From: UBA6107 sp034430175 | Lineage (GTDB): Bacteria; Chloroflexota; Anaerolineae; Anaerolineales; Anaerolineaceae | Assembly (NCBI GenBank): GCA_034430175.1 | Contig: DAOUFI010000001.1 | Span: forward strand, 124,001 to 188,000 | Reading direction: 5' to 3' | DNA: 64,000 nucleotides | Shown: piece after piece, positions 33,029-41,557 of the stretch | How the letters are laid out: each line of letters starts with the position of its first letter | How positions within the stretch are numbered: position 1 is the first letter of the stretch | Program-made: the position numbers and the translations under genes | The notes under the pieces: generated by a model | The model's input: only the letters and a program-made list of their open reading frames with translations | The model's database searches: none | Told to the model about the DNA's origin: nothing

Positions 33029-34075
33029 TTACGCGAGAAGCACCTTGGAATAATCCTCAGGCACCACACCGGGTGATTCAATATTGTGCGTCTTGTAAAA
33101 TGCTTCGATGGTTGATGTGATCGCAATGGGGTCCATTTGCACACCTTCAAGTGCACGTTCGAGATCGATCAGACGAGGCGCTGGGAAGAAGAAGAAATCT
33201 CCGGAGATGTGGACATCATTCAAAATGCCTTCGTTATTGATGGCAGTAACGCGGATTAATCCGCCGGGGGTCTTGAGCATCTTCTGGATGACGTAGATGC
33301 CTTCAGCGATTTTCACTTGCTTGGAATTTGGGTTGCGTCGGTCATTCGCTGTGAGCCATTCGGGTGTGTTCATTTCAACCATTATTTCATCAGCTTTTGC
33401 CACCAGTTCATTATCCAATTGAGCGACATTCATCTTCCCTAATAGAGCTTCGAAGCGGGGCAGAACGTCATCTGCCAGATTCTGGTTTGATGGGATTTTG
33501 CCCGTTTCACGCAGGAAAGTGGTCAGGTTCTCGTACATCGTCTTGTATACCTTATCGCGGAATTTCTCGTCAGGTACACGTAGACATTTGGCCATCATGT
33601 CATAGTTGAAATCCTGGATGAAGTTGCCGACCAGGATCATCATGTCATCAATCTGGGCTGCACCTGTTCCAGAGATCTTGCGGCCCTGGGTGATAATGTC
33701 GTTTACTGGTTTGTACTCAGCGGGTACGCCGAATGCCTTGTAGGTATCCATGATGGGCTGCAGGAATTTCCTGTAGAACTCAGCCACATTCTTGGGAACG
33801 TCAGGTCGATCACGCCGTACGATCAACTGGAAGAATAACTGCATGCCATCCAGGTACACGGCACCGCCACCTACTTCGCGTCGAAAAACAGGAATATTAT
33901 TGGTGGAGGTAAAATCCAGATCGATTTCAGCTTTGGCGTCCTGATGAAAGCCGATACAAACATAAGGAGTGGCGGGTCTCAGGATGAAAAGAGCTTCACG
34001 GCCAAGGTGAGCTGCTGCATGGTAGAGCGCCTGGCTAAGCTGCCAGGATACGGCGTCGAGAAAGTAAAAATTCAT
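33029..34075 (-). CDS. lipoate-protein ligase A family protein
   Basis: The 348-residue protein starts MNFYFLDAVSWQLSQALYHAAAH; ATG 34075 is preceded by AGGAG at 8 nt, while a longer reading to 34168 overlaps the maturation protease gene. It has the BPL/LplA catalytic core: FRREVGGGAVYLDGMQLFFQLIV, then NDIITQGRKISGTGAAQI with the catalytic lysine, and a C-terminal accessory domain (about 240-348, KVKIAEG-like and GGLIRVTAI segments) as in LplA. It should attach lipoate or octanoate to an acceptor lysine. The only acceptor nearby is the GcvH-like protein at 39553. No lipoyl-dependent dehydrogenase complex is present in the window. Confidence 0.82.
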   Translation of the reverse strand: MNFYFLDAVSWQLSQALYHAAAHLGREALFILRPATPYVCIGFHQDAKAEIDLDFTSTNNIPVFRREVGGGAVYLDGMQLFFQLIVRRDRPDVPKNVAEFYRKFLQPIMDTYKAFGVPAEYKPVNDIITQGRKISGTGAAQIDDMMILVGNFIQDFNYDMMAKCLRVPDEKFRDKVYKTMYENLTTFLRETGKIPSNQNLADDVLPRFEALLGKMNVAQLDNELVAKADEIMVEMNTPEWLTANDRRNPNSKQVKIAEGIYVIQKMLKTPGGLIRVTAINNEGILNDVHISGDFFFFPAPRLIDLERALEGVQMDPIAITSTIEAFYKTHNIESPGVVPEDYSKVLLA

Positions 34076-34097
34076 TTCGATAGCTCCTAAAATGATG

Positions 34098-34577
34098 TTA
34101 TTTCCAATTATTAAGGACTGCGATGGCTCTTGCAACAACCTGGGGAAGTGCTTCTTCCACGCGTACACTTAGTCCCAGTCCAACTGACAGGTCTTCGGGC
34201 TGAATTCCGATCAAGTACAGATTCTCAGGTAAATTTCCGCGGATATTTGCTAGCCCCAGCACTTCTTGAAATGTGACCTGATGCTGCGACATCTTAATTC
34301 CTGAATATAGTGGAATCTTTTCTTTGCTGAGTTCAATCACCATTCCTGCAGGTTTCTTGGCATCAACCGAATCCAATAACAATAAATGGCTGCACTCTTC
34401 CACGATCATCAGCAGATTGAGGCCAAGAACTCCACCGTCGAGGAATTCGAATTCTGGAAAATCCCCGGATCGGGGTTCCAGGAGCCGAAGCGCCTGGATC
34501 CCCAATCCTTCGTCGCGGTTCAGAATGTTACCCAAACCGAGAACCACTTTGCGTTTAGTACCGGTAATCGGGGTCAT
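34098..34577 (-). CDS. hynD: [NiFe] hydrogenase maturation protease
   Basis: This 159-residue M52 endopeptidase has the family opening VVLGLGNILNRDEGLGIQAL, where Glu in the DEG segment is a nickel ligand, the second acidic ligand in LLLLDSVDAKKPAG and the His ligand in MSQHQVTFQEVLGLA. It should cleave the C-terminal peptide after the last DPCxxCxxH histidine of the large subunit once nickel is inserted. Its ATG overlaps the large-subunit TGA (ATGA at 34574-34577), so the pair is translationally coupled. Confidence 0.9.
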   Translation of the reverse strand: MTPITGTKRKVVLGLGNILNRDEGLGIQALRLLEPRSGDFPEFEFLDGGVLGLNLLMIVEECSHLLLLDSVDAKKPAGMVIELSKEKIPLYSGIKMSQHQVTFQEVLGLANIRGNLPENLYLIGIQPEDLSVGLGLSVRVEEALPQVVARAIAVLNNWK

Positions 34578-36313
34578 CTGAAGCAGATATCCAGTCCGGT
34601 GGCTGTTTCAGAGACTTTGTCGCCATTGGCGTCAATCATATGGATGGCGCAGGCCATACACGGATCGAAAGAATGTATGGTCCGTAACACTTCCAGAGGC
34701 CATTCTGGTTTGGCAAGTGTGTGTCCAACCAGTGAAGCCTCGTAAGCGCCGGGCTGGTCTTTGTGGTCTCGTGGTGATCCGTTCCATGTAGTTGGGACGA
34801 CCATCTGGTAGTTTTTGATCTTCCCGCCTTCGATCACGATCCAGTGACCCAGGGCGCCGCGAGGAGCTTCCATGTAGCCAAAACCTTCAGCGTGCAGAGG
34901 CCAGGTAGTTGGCTCCCATTTACTATCATCGAAGGTCTTGGTGTTGCCGGCTTTGATCTCAGCTACCAGGTCGTCGTAGTAAACGCGCATGGCATCAGCG
35001 AAGACTTTGGTCTCGACGGCGCGGGCTGCCGTGCGTCCCAGGGTGGAGAAGACTGCGGTGATTGGTACGTTGAGTGAGGAAAGGATGAAGTTGACCAATT
35101 CTTTAGTCTGTTCGTGACCGCCTGCGTACATAGCAAGCACACGGGCAAGAGGACCGACTTCCATCGGGGTTTCTGCCCAGCGCGGAGCCTTCAACCAGGA
35201 ATATTGTTTTTCCACATCGAGGTAGTCATAGGGTGGTTTAGGCCCGGTGTAATTGAACCTGGTCTCACCTTTCCAGGGGTGAAGGCCTTTGTCATTGCCA
35301 CCGTTGTAGTTGTACCACGAACGTGAAACAAATTCCTGCATGCGGGCGAAATCACGCGGATCTGGTTGTTCAATGTGGCTCAAGTCGCGATTCAGGATCA
35401 CTGCTCTTGGAACAAGGAACTGAGAGACGTCGCTGTTATTTTCACCCGGGAACTCTCCCCAAGTTAGGAAATTTCCGAGACCTTCGCCGATAGAACCATA
35501 CTCGAGGTAATAGGGGGCGATTGCCAGAAGGTCGGGCAGGTAGACTTGATCCACAAATGCGATCATCTTCTCGATGGAATCGTTGATGATCGAGAGACGC
35601 TCGGCGTTCAACGCGGTGTCGCTATTGGGATCGATGGGCATGGGTACACCGCCGACAACGAAGTTAGGGTGCGGGTTCTTGCCACCAAAGATAGTATGGA
35701 TTTTTGTGGCGTCGCGCTGCCAATCGAGTGCTTCCAGGTAGTGAGCTACCGCTAGCAGGTTAATCTCGGGTGGAAGTTTGTAAGCCGGGTGTCCCCAGTA
35801 GGCATTGGCGAAAATGGATAGTTGACCGCTGTCGACGATGGCTTGTACTTTATTCTGTATTCCTTTAAAGTACGAGGGGGAGGAATTGGGCCAGGAAGAG
35901 ATCTGCTGCTGGATGGTTGAGGTTTGAGCGGGATCTGCCTTCAAGCATGAGACCACGTCCACCCAATCGAGGGCATGTAGATGATAGAAGTGCATCACGT
36001 GATCGTGCACGTATTGTTGGGCGATCATCAAATTACGGATGAGGTTGGCTGCCTTGGGGATCTTGATACCCAGGGCATCTTCCACCGAACGGATGGAAGC
36101 AAATGAGTGGACGGTGGTGCAGACGCCACAGGCACGCTGCGCAAACGCCCAGGCTTCGCGTGGGTCGCGGCCGACAAGTATCTTTTCGATGCCGCGTACC
36201 ATTGTTCCGGAGGAATAAGCCGCTGTGATCTTGTTAGTCGCGTCCAGGCTGGCTTCGATACGCAGGTGTCCTTCGATTCGGGTAATTGGGTCAATAACAA
36301 TTCTTTGTGCCAT
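34574..36313 (-). CDS. hynL: [NiFe] hydrogenase large subunit (group 1, Isp type)
   Basis: The 579-residue protein carries both cysteine pairs that hold the NiFe centre: L1 RACGVCTTVHS near residue 60 and L2 DPCMACAIHM near the C-terminus. N-terminal VIDPITRIEGHLRIE and the internal RxPxEV-like regions are typical of H2-uptake enzymes. Nineteen residues follow the L2 histidine (ending GLDICFR), the peptide normally removed by HynD. Gene order HynS-Isp1-Isp2-HynL-HynD is that of the Isp-type (group 1e) membrane-bound hydrogenases of purple sulfur bacteria and others. Catalysis: H2 to two protons and two electrons, on the outer face of the membrane. Confidence 0.95.
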   Translation of the reverse strand: MAQRIVIDPITRIEGHLRIEASLDATNKITAAYSSGTMVRGIEKILVGRDPREAWAFAQRACGVCTTVHSFASIRSVEDALGIKIPKAANLIRNLMIAQQYVHDHVMHFYHLHALDWVDVVSCLKADPAQTSTIQQQISSWPNSSPSYFKGIQNKVQAIVDSGQLSIFANAYWGHPAYKLPPEINLLAVAHYLEALDWQRDATKIHTIFGGKNPHPNFVVGGVPMPIDPNSDTALNAERLSIINDSIEKMIAFVDQVYLPDLLAIAPYYLEYGSIGEGLGNFLTWGEFPGENNSDVSQFLVPRAVILNRDLSHIEQPDPRDFARMQEFVSRSWYNYNGGNDKGLHPWKGETRFNYTGPKPPYDYLDVEKQYSWLKAPRWAETPMEVGPLARVLAMYAGGHEQTKELVNFILSSLNVPITAVFSTLGRTAARAVETKVFADAMRVYYDDLVAEIKAGNTKTFDDSKWEPTTWPLHAEGFGYMEAPRGALGHWIVIEGGKIKNYQMVVPTTWNGSPRDHKDQPGAYEASLVGHTLAKPEWPLEVLRTIHSFDPCMACAIHMIDANGDKVSETATGLDICFR

Positions 36314-36322
36314 GGTTGTCTC

Positions 36323-37591
36323 CTACTCTTCCAAAGCGTCGGCTACCATCTGAGCCAGACCAGTGATCTTCCAATCGAGTTTGAAATGGTCGACACAATC
36401 TGTGAACTGCAGGCGGCAGTTGGAACAGGTCATGGTAATGGTATCTGCGCCTACGGCGTTCACCTGATCGATCTTCAGCTTGAAGGCATCGTAGCGGATA
36501 GGATCGGCATCTTTGATGGCGATCACACCACCACCGCCACCACAGCAGACGGACTGCTCGCGGTTAGGCGACATTTCCTTGAATGCGTTCGGGGCAATAA
36601 TTTTCAAAATTTCTCTTGGCTCATTGATGTGGCCGCCTTTACGCTGGATCTTGCAGGCGTCGTGGAAAGTGATGGTGCCTTTGCCGTCGAAGAAACCGGG
36701 TTTCAGTTTGATGCGACCGCTTTCGACCAGTTCGCCAAGAACACCGGTGATGTGGATGACTTCAAAATCATTGGCTTCGGGAATCCAATTGGCAGCATGC
36801 CATCTCAGCGCATCATAAGCATGGCCACATTCGGTCACCACGATACGTTTAACGCCCAGCTCACGAGCCCCTTCGAGGATACGGTTGATGAACAGCTTGG
36901 TGTGTTCCACGTTGCCTTCGTAGAAACCGAAGTTGACCACTTCACGAGCTTTGCTGGAAATGGTCCATTTCTCACCGGCGGTGTTTAGAACCTTGGCGAT
37001 GGCGGCGATGTTGGTGGGAAATTTCATTACCTCGATGGAGGAGAAGACAACCATTGTATCCGCGCCTTTGACATCGCGTGGGATATCCACCTCCCATTCG
37101 TCAGCCACCCATTCCATGCGCTGATCCCAAACATCCTCAGTCATACCCAGCGGGCTGCCTTCCTGAAGTTGTTTATTTACAGCAGCCATAAGGTCAGCTG
37201 GTACGAGACCGGCAGCAGCCATTCCAGCGCGGACTTCATGCAGCAACGAGCCGAGATCAATTCCCATGGGGCAAACCATCGAACACTTATTGCAGACGGT
37301 GCAGGCGTAGTAATTTAGCTTGCTCCAGTGTTCCAGATCTTCATCTGTGACGCGTTTATTTACTCCGAGCAAGGTTTTAACCTTACCCACCAGGGTAAAA
37401 CGCTGTTCATAAGCGCGACGCAGCAGTTCGATCTTCCAGACAGGGGCGTATTCAGGGTTGCCGCTGGATTGGTAGAAATGGCAGGCTTCCGCGCACATTC
37501 CGCAGCGGGTGCAGGCTTCCAACTGTGAGGCGACCCAACCGCCTGTTTCCTCAACAAAAACGTCCATTGCTTGTTTCGTTACAGTGGTCAT
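36323..37591 (-). CDS. Isp2, HdrD-like iron-sulfur and CCG-domain protein
   Basis: The 422-residue soluble protein has two ferredoxin-type [4Fe-4S] sites (CTRCGMCAEACHFY near residue 32; CTVCNKCSMVCP near 95) and a C-terminal CCG region: ACKIQRKGG, CCGGGGGV and CSNCRLQF, with an earlier ECGHA. In HdrD/HdrB the CCG domains hold noncubane clusters that cleave disulfides. Between the two hydrogenase structural genes it corresponds to Isp2, the cytoplasmic electron acceptor partner of cytochrome Isp1. What it reduces is not established; sulfur compounds are favoured by the neighbourhood. Confidence 0.88.
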   Translation of the reverse strand: MTTVTKQAMDVFVEETGGWVASQLEACTRCGMCAEACHFYQSSGNPEYAPVWKIELLRRAYEQRFTLVGKVKTLLGVNKRVTDEDLEHWSKLNYYACTVCNKCSMVCPMGIDLGSLLHEVRAGMAAAGLVPADLMAAVNKQLQEGSPLGMTEDVWDQRMEWVADEWEVDIPRDVKGADTMVVFSSIEVMKFPTNIAAIAKVLNTAGEKWTISSKAREVVNFGFYEGNVEHTKLFINRILEGARELGVKRIVVTECGHAYDALRWHAANWIPEANDFEVIHITGVLGELVESGRIKLKPGFFDGKGTITFHDACKIQRKGGHINEPREILKIIAPNAFKEMSPNREQSVCCGGGGGVIAIKDADPIRYDAFKLKIDQVNAVGADTITMTCSNCRLQFTDCVDHFKLDWKITGLAQMVADALEE

Positions 37592-37601
37592 GGGAGTCCT
37601 C

Positions 37602-38279
37602 CTAAGCCTTTACACCGCGTTTGCCAAATTCCTCTCCATGGATGGTCTTGGAGAAGAAGTAGAAAATGAAGTGAGAGATCCGGCTGAAAGGAATCCAGAT
37701 CAGCAGGAAATCCACGCACAGCATATGGATGCTGTAGTTCACTTCGTAGCGGAAGAATAGATGATGAGTAAGGATGTAACCGGTAATCATAGGCAGAAAG
37801 ACAAAAAGCAGGTTCAGCCATTCAGCAGGTCCAGAAATCAGTTTCAACACAGGGTTGATCAGGCGGTTGATGAACAGAACGACCATGGCGCAAATGGTTA
37901 CTGCAGCCATCCAGTCTACAATAGGAAGGGGCAGGGTGCTCCACCCGAAGCCGAGCAGGCTTTTCCAAACCAGCATATGAGCGGTTCCGAGGATGAGAAC
38001 CACAAATAGACCAAGGTGGAAAATGCCGCCGGCTATATAGATCAGCGGGTTTTTTTTGAAGGTATTCTTAACCCAGGGGATGAATGGCCAAATGAGAAAG
38101 GATTTCAAATAAGCCATTACAACGCCACCGGCTTTACTTCCCTTGTTTTTCACCTTATCAGGGCTCCAACCCAGGAAGATAACCCGCACGAGTCGGTAGA
38201 TCATCCCGGCAATGAAGATCAGCAAAGAGGCCTGAAACAAGGGACCGCGCGCGAATGTAAGTACATCAGTCCAGGTCAT
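37602..38279 (-). CDS. Isp1, cytochrome b-type membrane subunit
   Basis: This 225-residue protein has five or six hydrophobic helices. Histidines on the membrane helices (IAGGIFHLGLFVVLILGTAHML and GYILTHHLFFRYEVNYSIHML) are candidate heme b ligands, as in the NarI/HdrE/DsrM family. By gene position it is Isp1, which carries electrons across the membrane from the exported hydrogenase to Isp2. Spacing to both neighbours is 9-10 nt, which fits a co-translated complex. Proton-motive consequences cannot be judged from sequence. Confidence 0.87.
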   Translation of the reverse strand: MTWTDVLTFARGPLFQASLLIFIAGMIYRLVRVIFLGWSPDKVKNKGSKAGGVVMAYLKSFLIWPFIPWVKNTFKKNPLIYIAGGIFHLGLFVVLILGTAHMLVWKSLLGFGWSTLPLPIVDWMAAVTICAMVVLFINRLINPVLKLISGPAEWLNLLFVFLPMITGYILTHHLFFRYEVNYSIHMLCVDFLLIWIPFSRISHFIFYFFSKTIHGEEFGKRGVKA

Positions 38280-38288
38280 TGTAGCCTC

Positions 38289-39413
38289 CTATTCCTTTTT
38301 TTCTTCCGGATGTTTCTTTGCAGCTTTTTTCTGGGCTGAATTGGCCGCAGCAGCACCCAGACCGATCACGGCACCGGCACCTGCGGCAGCGCCAACCAGC
38401 ACCGCAGTGGGCTTGTCAAGAATAGCTGACTGCCCTTGATAAAAGCCACCCCCATCCCAGAAGTTGGGTTCTGAGCAGCCAAGGCAGGGGTGACCCGATT
38501 GAACAGGGAAGGACAATCCCTGGCTCCACTTGATCACAGCACAGGCGTTATAAGTTGTAGGACCCTTGCAGCCCAGCTTGTAGAGGCAATAGCCTTTTCG
38601 CGCGCCTTCATCATCATACGAGGCAGCGAACTTGCCGGCTTCGTAGAATGGGCGGCGCAGACAGCGGTCGTGAATGGTGTTCCCGTAGAACATCTTTGGT
38701 CGATGCAGGTTATCCAGTTCGGGTAAAGCACCAAAGACCAGGAAATGAAGCAGGGTACCGGTAAATGCTTCCGGAATGGCCGGGCAGCCGGGAATATTGA
38801 CCACGGGTTTATCTTTGATCACTTCCCAGACGCCTTTGGCACCGGTTGGATTGGGTTTTGCCTTTGGCAAGCCTCCGAACGCGGCACAATTGCCAGTAGC
38901 AACAATTGCCGCGGCACCAGCAGCAGCTTCTTGCAGCAACGATAATGAGCTTTTCCCTCCGATGGTGCAATATATTCCGTCGTCTTTCGGGGATACGCTG
39001 CCTTCCACTACAAGAATGTACTGACCGGCGTATTTTTTCATGGCGGCTTGTTTGGCTTCTTCAGCCTGGAATCCGGCCGCAGCCGATAATGTTTCGTGAT
39101 ATTCAACTGTAATCGAGTTCAAAACCAAATTTCCCAGGGTGGGAGATTGGCTACGGGTTAAAGCTTCACTACAGCCGGCACAATCCTGCAATTCAAGCCA
39201 GATAACCGGCAACCGGGGTTTTTCCGAAAGCGCCTTGGCGACCAACTGGGCAGGAGCGTAGGCTGAACGAAGATTTCCACCGATGATATTCTTGGCAGAA
39301 GGCGGCAAATATTCCAAGCCCATCATTCCAGCCATTAGGCCGCAAAGTTTCATGAAATCCCGGCGGGACACCCCATCTTTATTTAGTTCGTTTGCAATAC
39401 TGTCTTCTGACAT
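38289..39413 (-). CDS. hynS: [NiFe] hydrogenase small subunit with Tat signal
   Basis: From ATG 39413 (GGAGGG upstream) the 374-residue protein begins with a Tat signal, SRRDFMKLCGLMAGMMGL. The mature part has the proximal cluster motif LQDCAGCSEALTRS, further Cys/His of the medial and distal clusters (HDRCLRRPFYEAGKF, CLYKLGCKGPTTYNAC, GHPCLGCSEPNFWDGG) and a C-terminal hydrophobic helix (AAAGAGAVIGLGAAAANS) followed by a lysine-rich tail, typical of a membrane-anchored uptake hydrogenase. The Asp-Cys-Ala-Gly-Cys form at the proximal site has the standard cysteines, without the extra ones of O2-tolerant enzymes as far as I can see. Confidence 0.93.
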   Translation of the reverse strand: MSEDSIANELNKDGVSRRDFMKLCGLMAGMMGLEYLPPSAKNIIGGNLRSAYAPAQLVAKALSEKPRLPVIWLELQDCAGCSEALTRSQSPTLGNLVLNSITVEYHETLSAAAGFQAEEAKQAAMKKYAGQYILVVEGSVSPKDDGIYCTIGGKSSLSLLQEAAAGAAAIVATGNCAAFGGLPKAKPNPTGAKGVWEVIKDKPVVNIPGCPAIPEAFTGTLLHFLVFGALPELDNLHRPKMFYGNTIHDRCLRRPFYEAGKFAASYDDEGARKGYCLYKLGCKGPTTYNACAVIKWSQGLSFPVQSGHPCLGCSEPNFWDGGGFYQGQSAILDKPTAVLVGAAAGAGAVIGLGAAAANSAQKKAAKKHPEEKKE

Positions 39414-39552
39414 GGTTCCCTCCAAACGAATATTAAACAATCGGGATCGGAAGCTGAACACTTCCCTCGATCCTGCAAAAACCTATTGGTTTTCAATGAA
39501 TAATTTTCTATGTGGTACGAAGAAGGCTCTTCGTACTTTTACAGTAATGAGG
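39414..39552 (-). other. structured intercistronic region
   Basis: The 139-nt gap between the lipoyl-carrier gene and hynS holds two hairpins: GTACGAAG (39515-39522) / CTTCGTAC (39529-39536) with a 6-nt loop, and an interrupted stem GGATCG-GAAG / CTTC-CGATCC at about 39444-39473. Neither is followed by a T-run on the minus strand, so processing, RNA stability or partial attenuation is more likely than full termination. A promoter for hynS could also lie here. Confidence 0.5.
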
Positions 39553-39999
39553 TTAAGCGCAGGAAATATTCTCTGCTTCCAGTTTTGCCTGATAGGCTGC
39601 TACTCCAGCAGCACCAGTTGCCAGAGATGCTTTCTCGGTATCCCAGTTGGATGGCTTCAATTCGGCCACCCAGCCTTCGCCATAAGGATCGTTGGTTGCC
39701 AGGTTGGGGTCGGCGGCTAGTTTTTCATTGGCACGCAGCACCACACCTGTTATTGGTGTGGGAACCGGACCGACGAACTTGCTGCTTTCAATGGTGGCAA
39801 GACTCTTTCCCTGCAGTACTTCCTGTCCGATGTTCTTGGCTTTGACGGTTAAAGCAGCAAGTTTGCCACCTGAGAGCTTGGCTGCAACAGCGGTGATACC
39901 AACACGAACAACTCCGCCGTCCATTGGCTTCGCCCAAACATGTTTCTCAACGAGGTAATAAAGATCGTCAGGTAAATTACATCCTCTTACAATTGCCAT
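39553..39999 (-). CDS. GcvH-like lipoyl carrier protein
   Basis: The 148-residue protein reads as a GcvH/LbpA-type domain: YYLVEKHVWAKPMDGGVVRVGITAVA, IGQEVLQGKSLATIESSKFVGPVPTPITGVVLRANEKLAADP and NDPYGEGWVAELKP. The Lys of ESSKFVGP sits at the beta-hairpin where GcvH is lipoylated. Instead of lying with glycine-cleavage genes, it lies with tusA and dsrE homologues and hydrogenase genes, the setting described for lipoate-binding proteins of sulfur-oxidising Hdr-like complexes. The ligase at 33029 probably serves it. The Ala-rich C-terminus (125-148) is an extra. Confidence 0.82.
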   Translation of the reverse strand: MAIVRGCNLPDDLYYLVEKHVWAKPMDGGVVRVGITAVAAKLSGGKLAALTVKAKNIGQEVLQGKSLATIESSKFVGPVPTPITGVVLRANEKLAADPNLATNDPYGEGWVAELKPSNWDTEKASLATGAAGVAAYQAKLEAENISCA

Positions 40000-40022
40000 G
40001 GCTCCTCCTCAATAGTCAATAA

Positions 40023-40391
40023 TTAGAAAGTAAGCACTGTTTTACATTCTTCAGCGACCTGCCACATTGTGGCTCCGCCGACCAGCTTCACGCCGTCTAT
40101 CAAATCTTCAGGTTTAAGGTCGTGAAGTTCCATCGAGGCAGTGCAGGCCAGGAATTCTACGCCAGCGTCCATTGCATCTTGCAGGAATCCGCTTACCGGT
40201 TTGCCGCCATCCTTAGGGAACACAGTTTCGGCTACACCTTTTTTCAACAGCAGGGTGCCATCGATGGTGAAGAACATGGTCACTTCGTTTTCCATGGCGA
40301 TAGCCAGGCTGGCGAAGAAGAAGGGAGTGGCGCAGCGGTGAGGTGTATCGGGTCCACTGGTCATAATGATCATTACTTTATCGTCTGCCAT
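40023..40391 (-). CDS. DsrE family sulfur-relay protein
   Basis: This 122-residue protein has the DsrE/DsrF-like fold: an N-terminal strand VMIIMTSGPDTPHRC, the helix ATPFFFASLAIAMENEVTMFF, then FLQDAMDAGVEFLACTASMELHDL with the conserved cysteine in the position that carries persulfide sulfur in DsrE homologues, and a C-terminal helix with GGATMWQVAEEC. It probably passes sulfane sulfur between proteins such as TusA. It is spaced 23 nt from the lipoyl-carrier gene and 18 nt from the next dsrE homologue. Confidence 0.82.
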   Translation of the reverse strand: MADDKVMIIMTSGPDTPHRCATPFFFASLAIAMENEVTMFFTIDGTLLLKKGVAETVFPKDGGKPVSGFLQDAMDAGVEFLACTASMELHDLKPEDLIDGVKLVGGATMWQVAEECKTVLTF

Positions 40392-40409
40392 TTTTTTCTC
40401 CTTTAGTTA

Positions 40410-40901
40410 TTAGAAGGACAGAGTCATTGCGTTTTGGCTGGCGTAATTCAAGAAGGTGGCTGCGCCTACCACTTCGATACCATCGATAAGGTCTTCCTTT
40501 TTGATTCCCAACACATCCATGCTCATCTGGCAGGCGAACATCTTGACACCACCTTCAATGGCCATATCCAGTAGTTCGCTTAATTTGGCGACATTGGCCT
40601 TCTTCATCCATCCATTCATCATGCCGGTGGCGACGGCGGTCATTCCAGGTAGAACACCCAGAATATTGGGGACAGAGATGCCGGGGATGGGTTGTGGCAT
40701 GGCTGGGTTGGCCAGGGGAGCTACCTGTAATTTGTCGGCATTGCCCTTTTTGAGGATTTCGAGGCCATAGAAGGTAAAGAAGATAGCTGCTTCCATATCC
40801 AGGGCCATGGCTGCAGTGGCCAGGATCAGGGGGGGATAAGCAAGGTCCATGGAGCCATGCACAGCGATAATTGCTAATCGGTTACTTGTATTTGTTGCCA
40901 T
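40410..40901 (-). CDS. DsrE2-type (DsrE/DsrF/DrsH-like) protein
   Basis: The 163-residue protein belongs to the DsrE2 subgroup: AIIAVHGSMDLAYPPLILATAAMALDMEAAIFFTFYGLEILKK, a central hydrophobic Gly/Pro segment (IPGISVPNILGVLPGMTAVATGMM) that may associate with the membrane, and GGVKMFACQMSMDVLGI, with the active cysteine. DsrE2 proteins occur beside TusA, rhodanese and Hdr-like genes in sulfur metabolism. The gene lies between one intact and one broken dsrE homologue, all on the minus strand. Confidence 0.85.
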   Translation of the reverse strand: MATNTSNRLAIIAVHGSMDLAYPPLILATAAMALDMEAAIFFTFYGLEILKKGNADKLQVAPLANPAMPQPIPGISVPNILGVLPGMTAVATGMMNGWMKKANVAKLSELLDMAIEGGVKMFACQMSMDVLGIKKEDLIDGIEVVGAATFLNYASQNAMTLSF

Positions 40902-40915
40902 AAATTCTCCTTTTG

Positions 40916-41290
40916 TTAATAGGCCAATACGTTGGTGGCTTCAGCGCATTCTTTTACAAACGAAGCGGCATTTACAACTGTTGCGTCGGGGATAAATTCT
41001 TCTTCAGGATTTATCTGACTTGATTTCACACAGGGACTACAGACGAATAATTTGCCTCCATTTTCAATATAGATGTCGAGTAACTCTTTTAAGGCAGGAA
41101 AACCGGCTGCAAATACATGTTTGGCGCAACCTTTGCGGATAAGCATCATACCGTTGGTCTGGAACCCAAGCACAACCTCGACATCCGAGGCTTAGGCTGC
41201 CGTGGCCATAACAAAGGGGATGGTGGCACGTTCGGGGTCTTCAGGGTCGTACGTGCACATCAAGATTAATTTGCCGTTTTTCTCCGCCAT
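40916..41290 (-). pseudogene. third dsrE homologue, interrupted by an in-frame TAA
   Basis: The frame from ATG 41290 (GGAGGAC upstream) reads MAEKNGKLILMCTYDPEDPE..PFVMATAA, then TAA (41192-41194, codon 33), then resumes in the same frame as ASDVEVVLGFQTNGMMLI..GGKLFVCSPCVKSSQ to the stop at 40916. Both halves are good DsrE-family sequence with the active-site Cys region, and reading frame is kept, so a single substitution (for example CAA or TTA to TAA) explains it. Internal start at 41173 would give an 85-residue fragment without the first strand. Nonsense allele, readthrough or sequencing error remain possible. Confidence 0.8.
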
Positions 41291-41322
41291 TTGGTCCTCC
41301 AATAAATATAACTTCTGATTTA

Positions 41323-41556
41323 TCACTTGCGTTTAATGAAGAAAATAAATTTGTCGCCGTCTTTTTCATGAGCGACCAACTCGTGGCCCGTTTTTTCTGT
41401 CCAGGCTTCGATATCAGGCAAGGAACCGGGATCCGTCGCTATCATCTTCAATATCTGACCTGCCTGCAAAGAATCGATTGCCTTTTTTGTCTTTAAGATC
41501 GGCATTGGGCAAGACAATCCGCTGCAATCAAGCTCTTGATCAAATTTTTCTGCCAT
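41323..41556 (-). CDS. tusA: TusA-like sulfurtransferase
   Basis: The 77-residue protein from ATG 41556 (AAGGAG upstream, inside the end of the preceding gene) shows the TusA signature LDCSGLSCPMPILKTKKAIDSL, with the active Cys16 of the CPxP motif, and a normal alpha/beta sandwich length. TusA proteins deliver persulfide sulfur in tRNA thiolation and in dissimilatory sulfur metabolism. The neighbourhood of DsrE proteins and a lipoyl carrier points to the latter. It starts one nucleotide past the PocR-domain gene stop. Confidence 0.9.
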   Translation of the reverse strand: MAEKFDQELDCSGLSCPMPILKTKKAIDSLQAGQILKMIATDPGSLPDIEAWTEKTGHELVAHEKDGDKFIFFIKRK

Positions 41557-41557
41557 T

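Noticed and set aside
36107..36988. Long plus-strand open frame opposite hynL/isp2
   Set aside because: It is antisense to two well-supported hydrogenase genes and has no protein family features.
41192..41194. Selenocysteine insertion in the interrupted dsrE gene
   Set aside because: The interrupting codon is TAA rather than TGA, and no downstream stem-loop of the required kind is evident.
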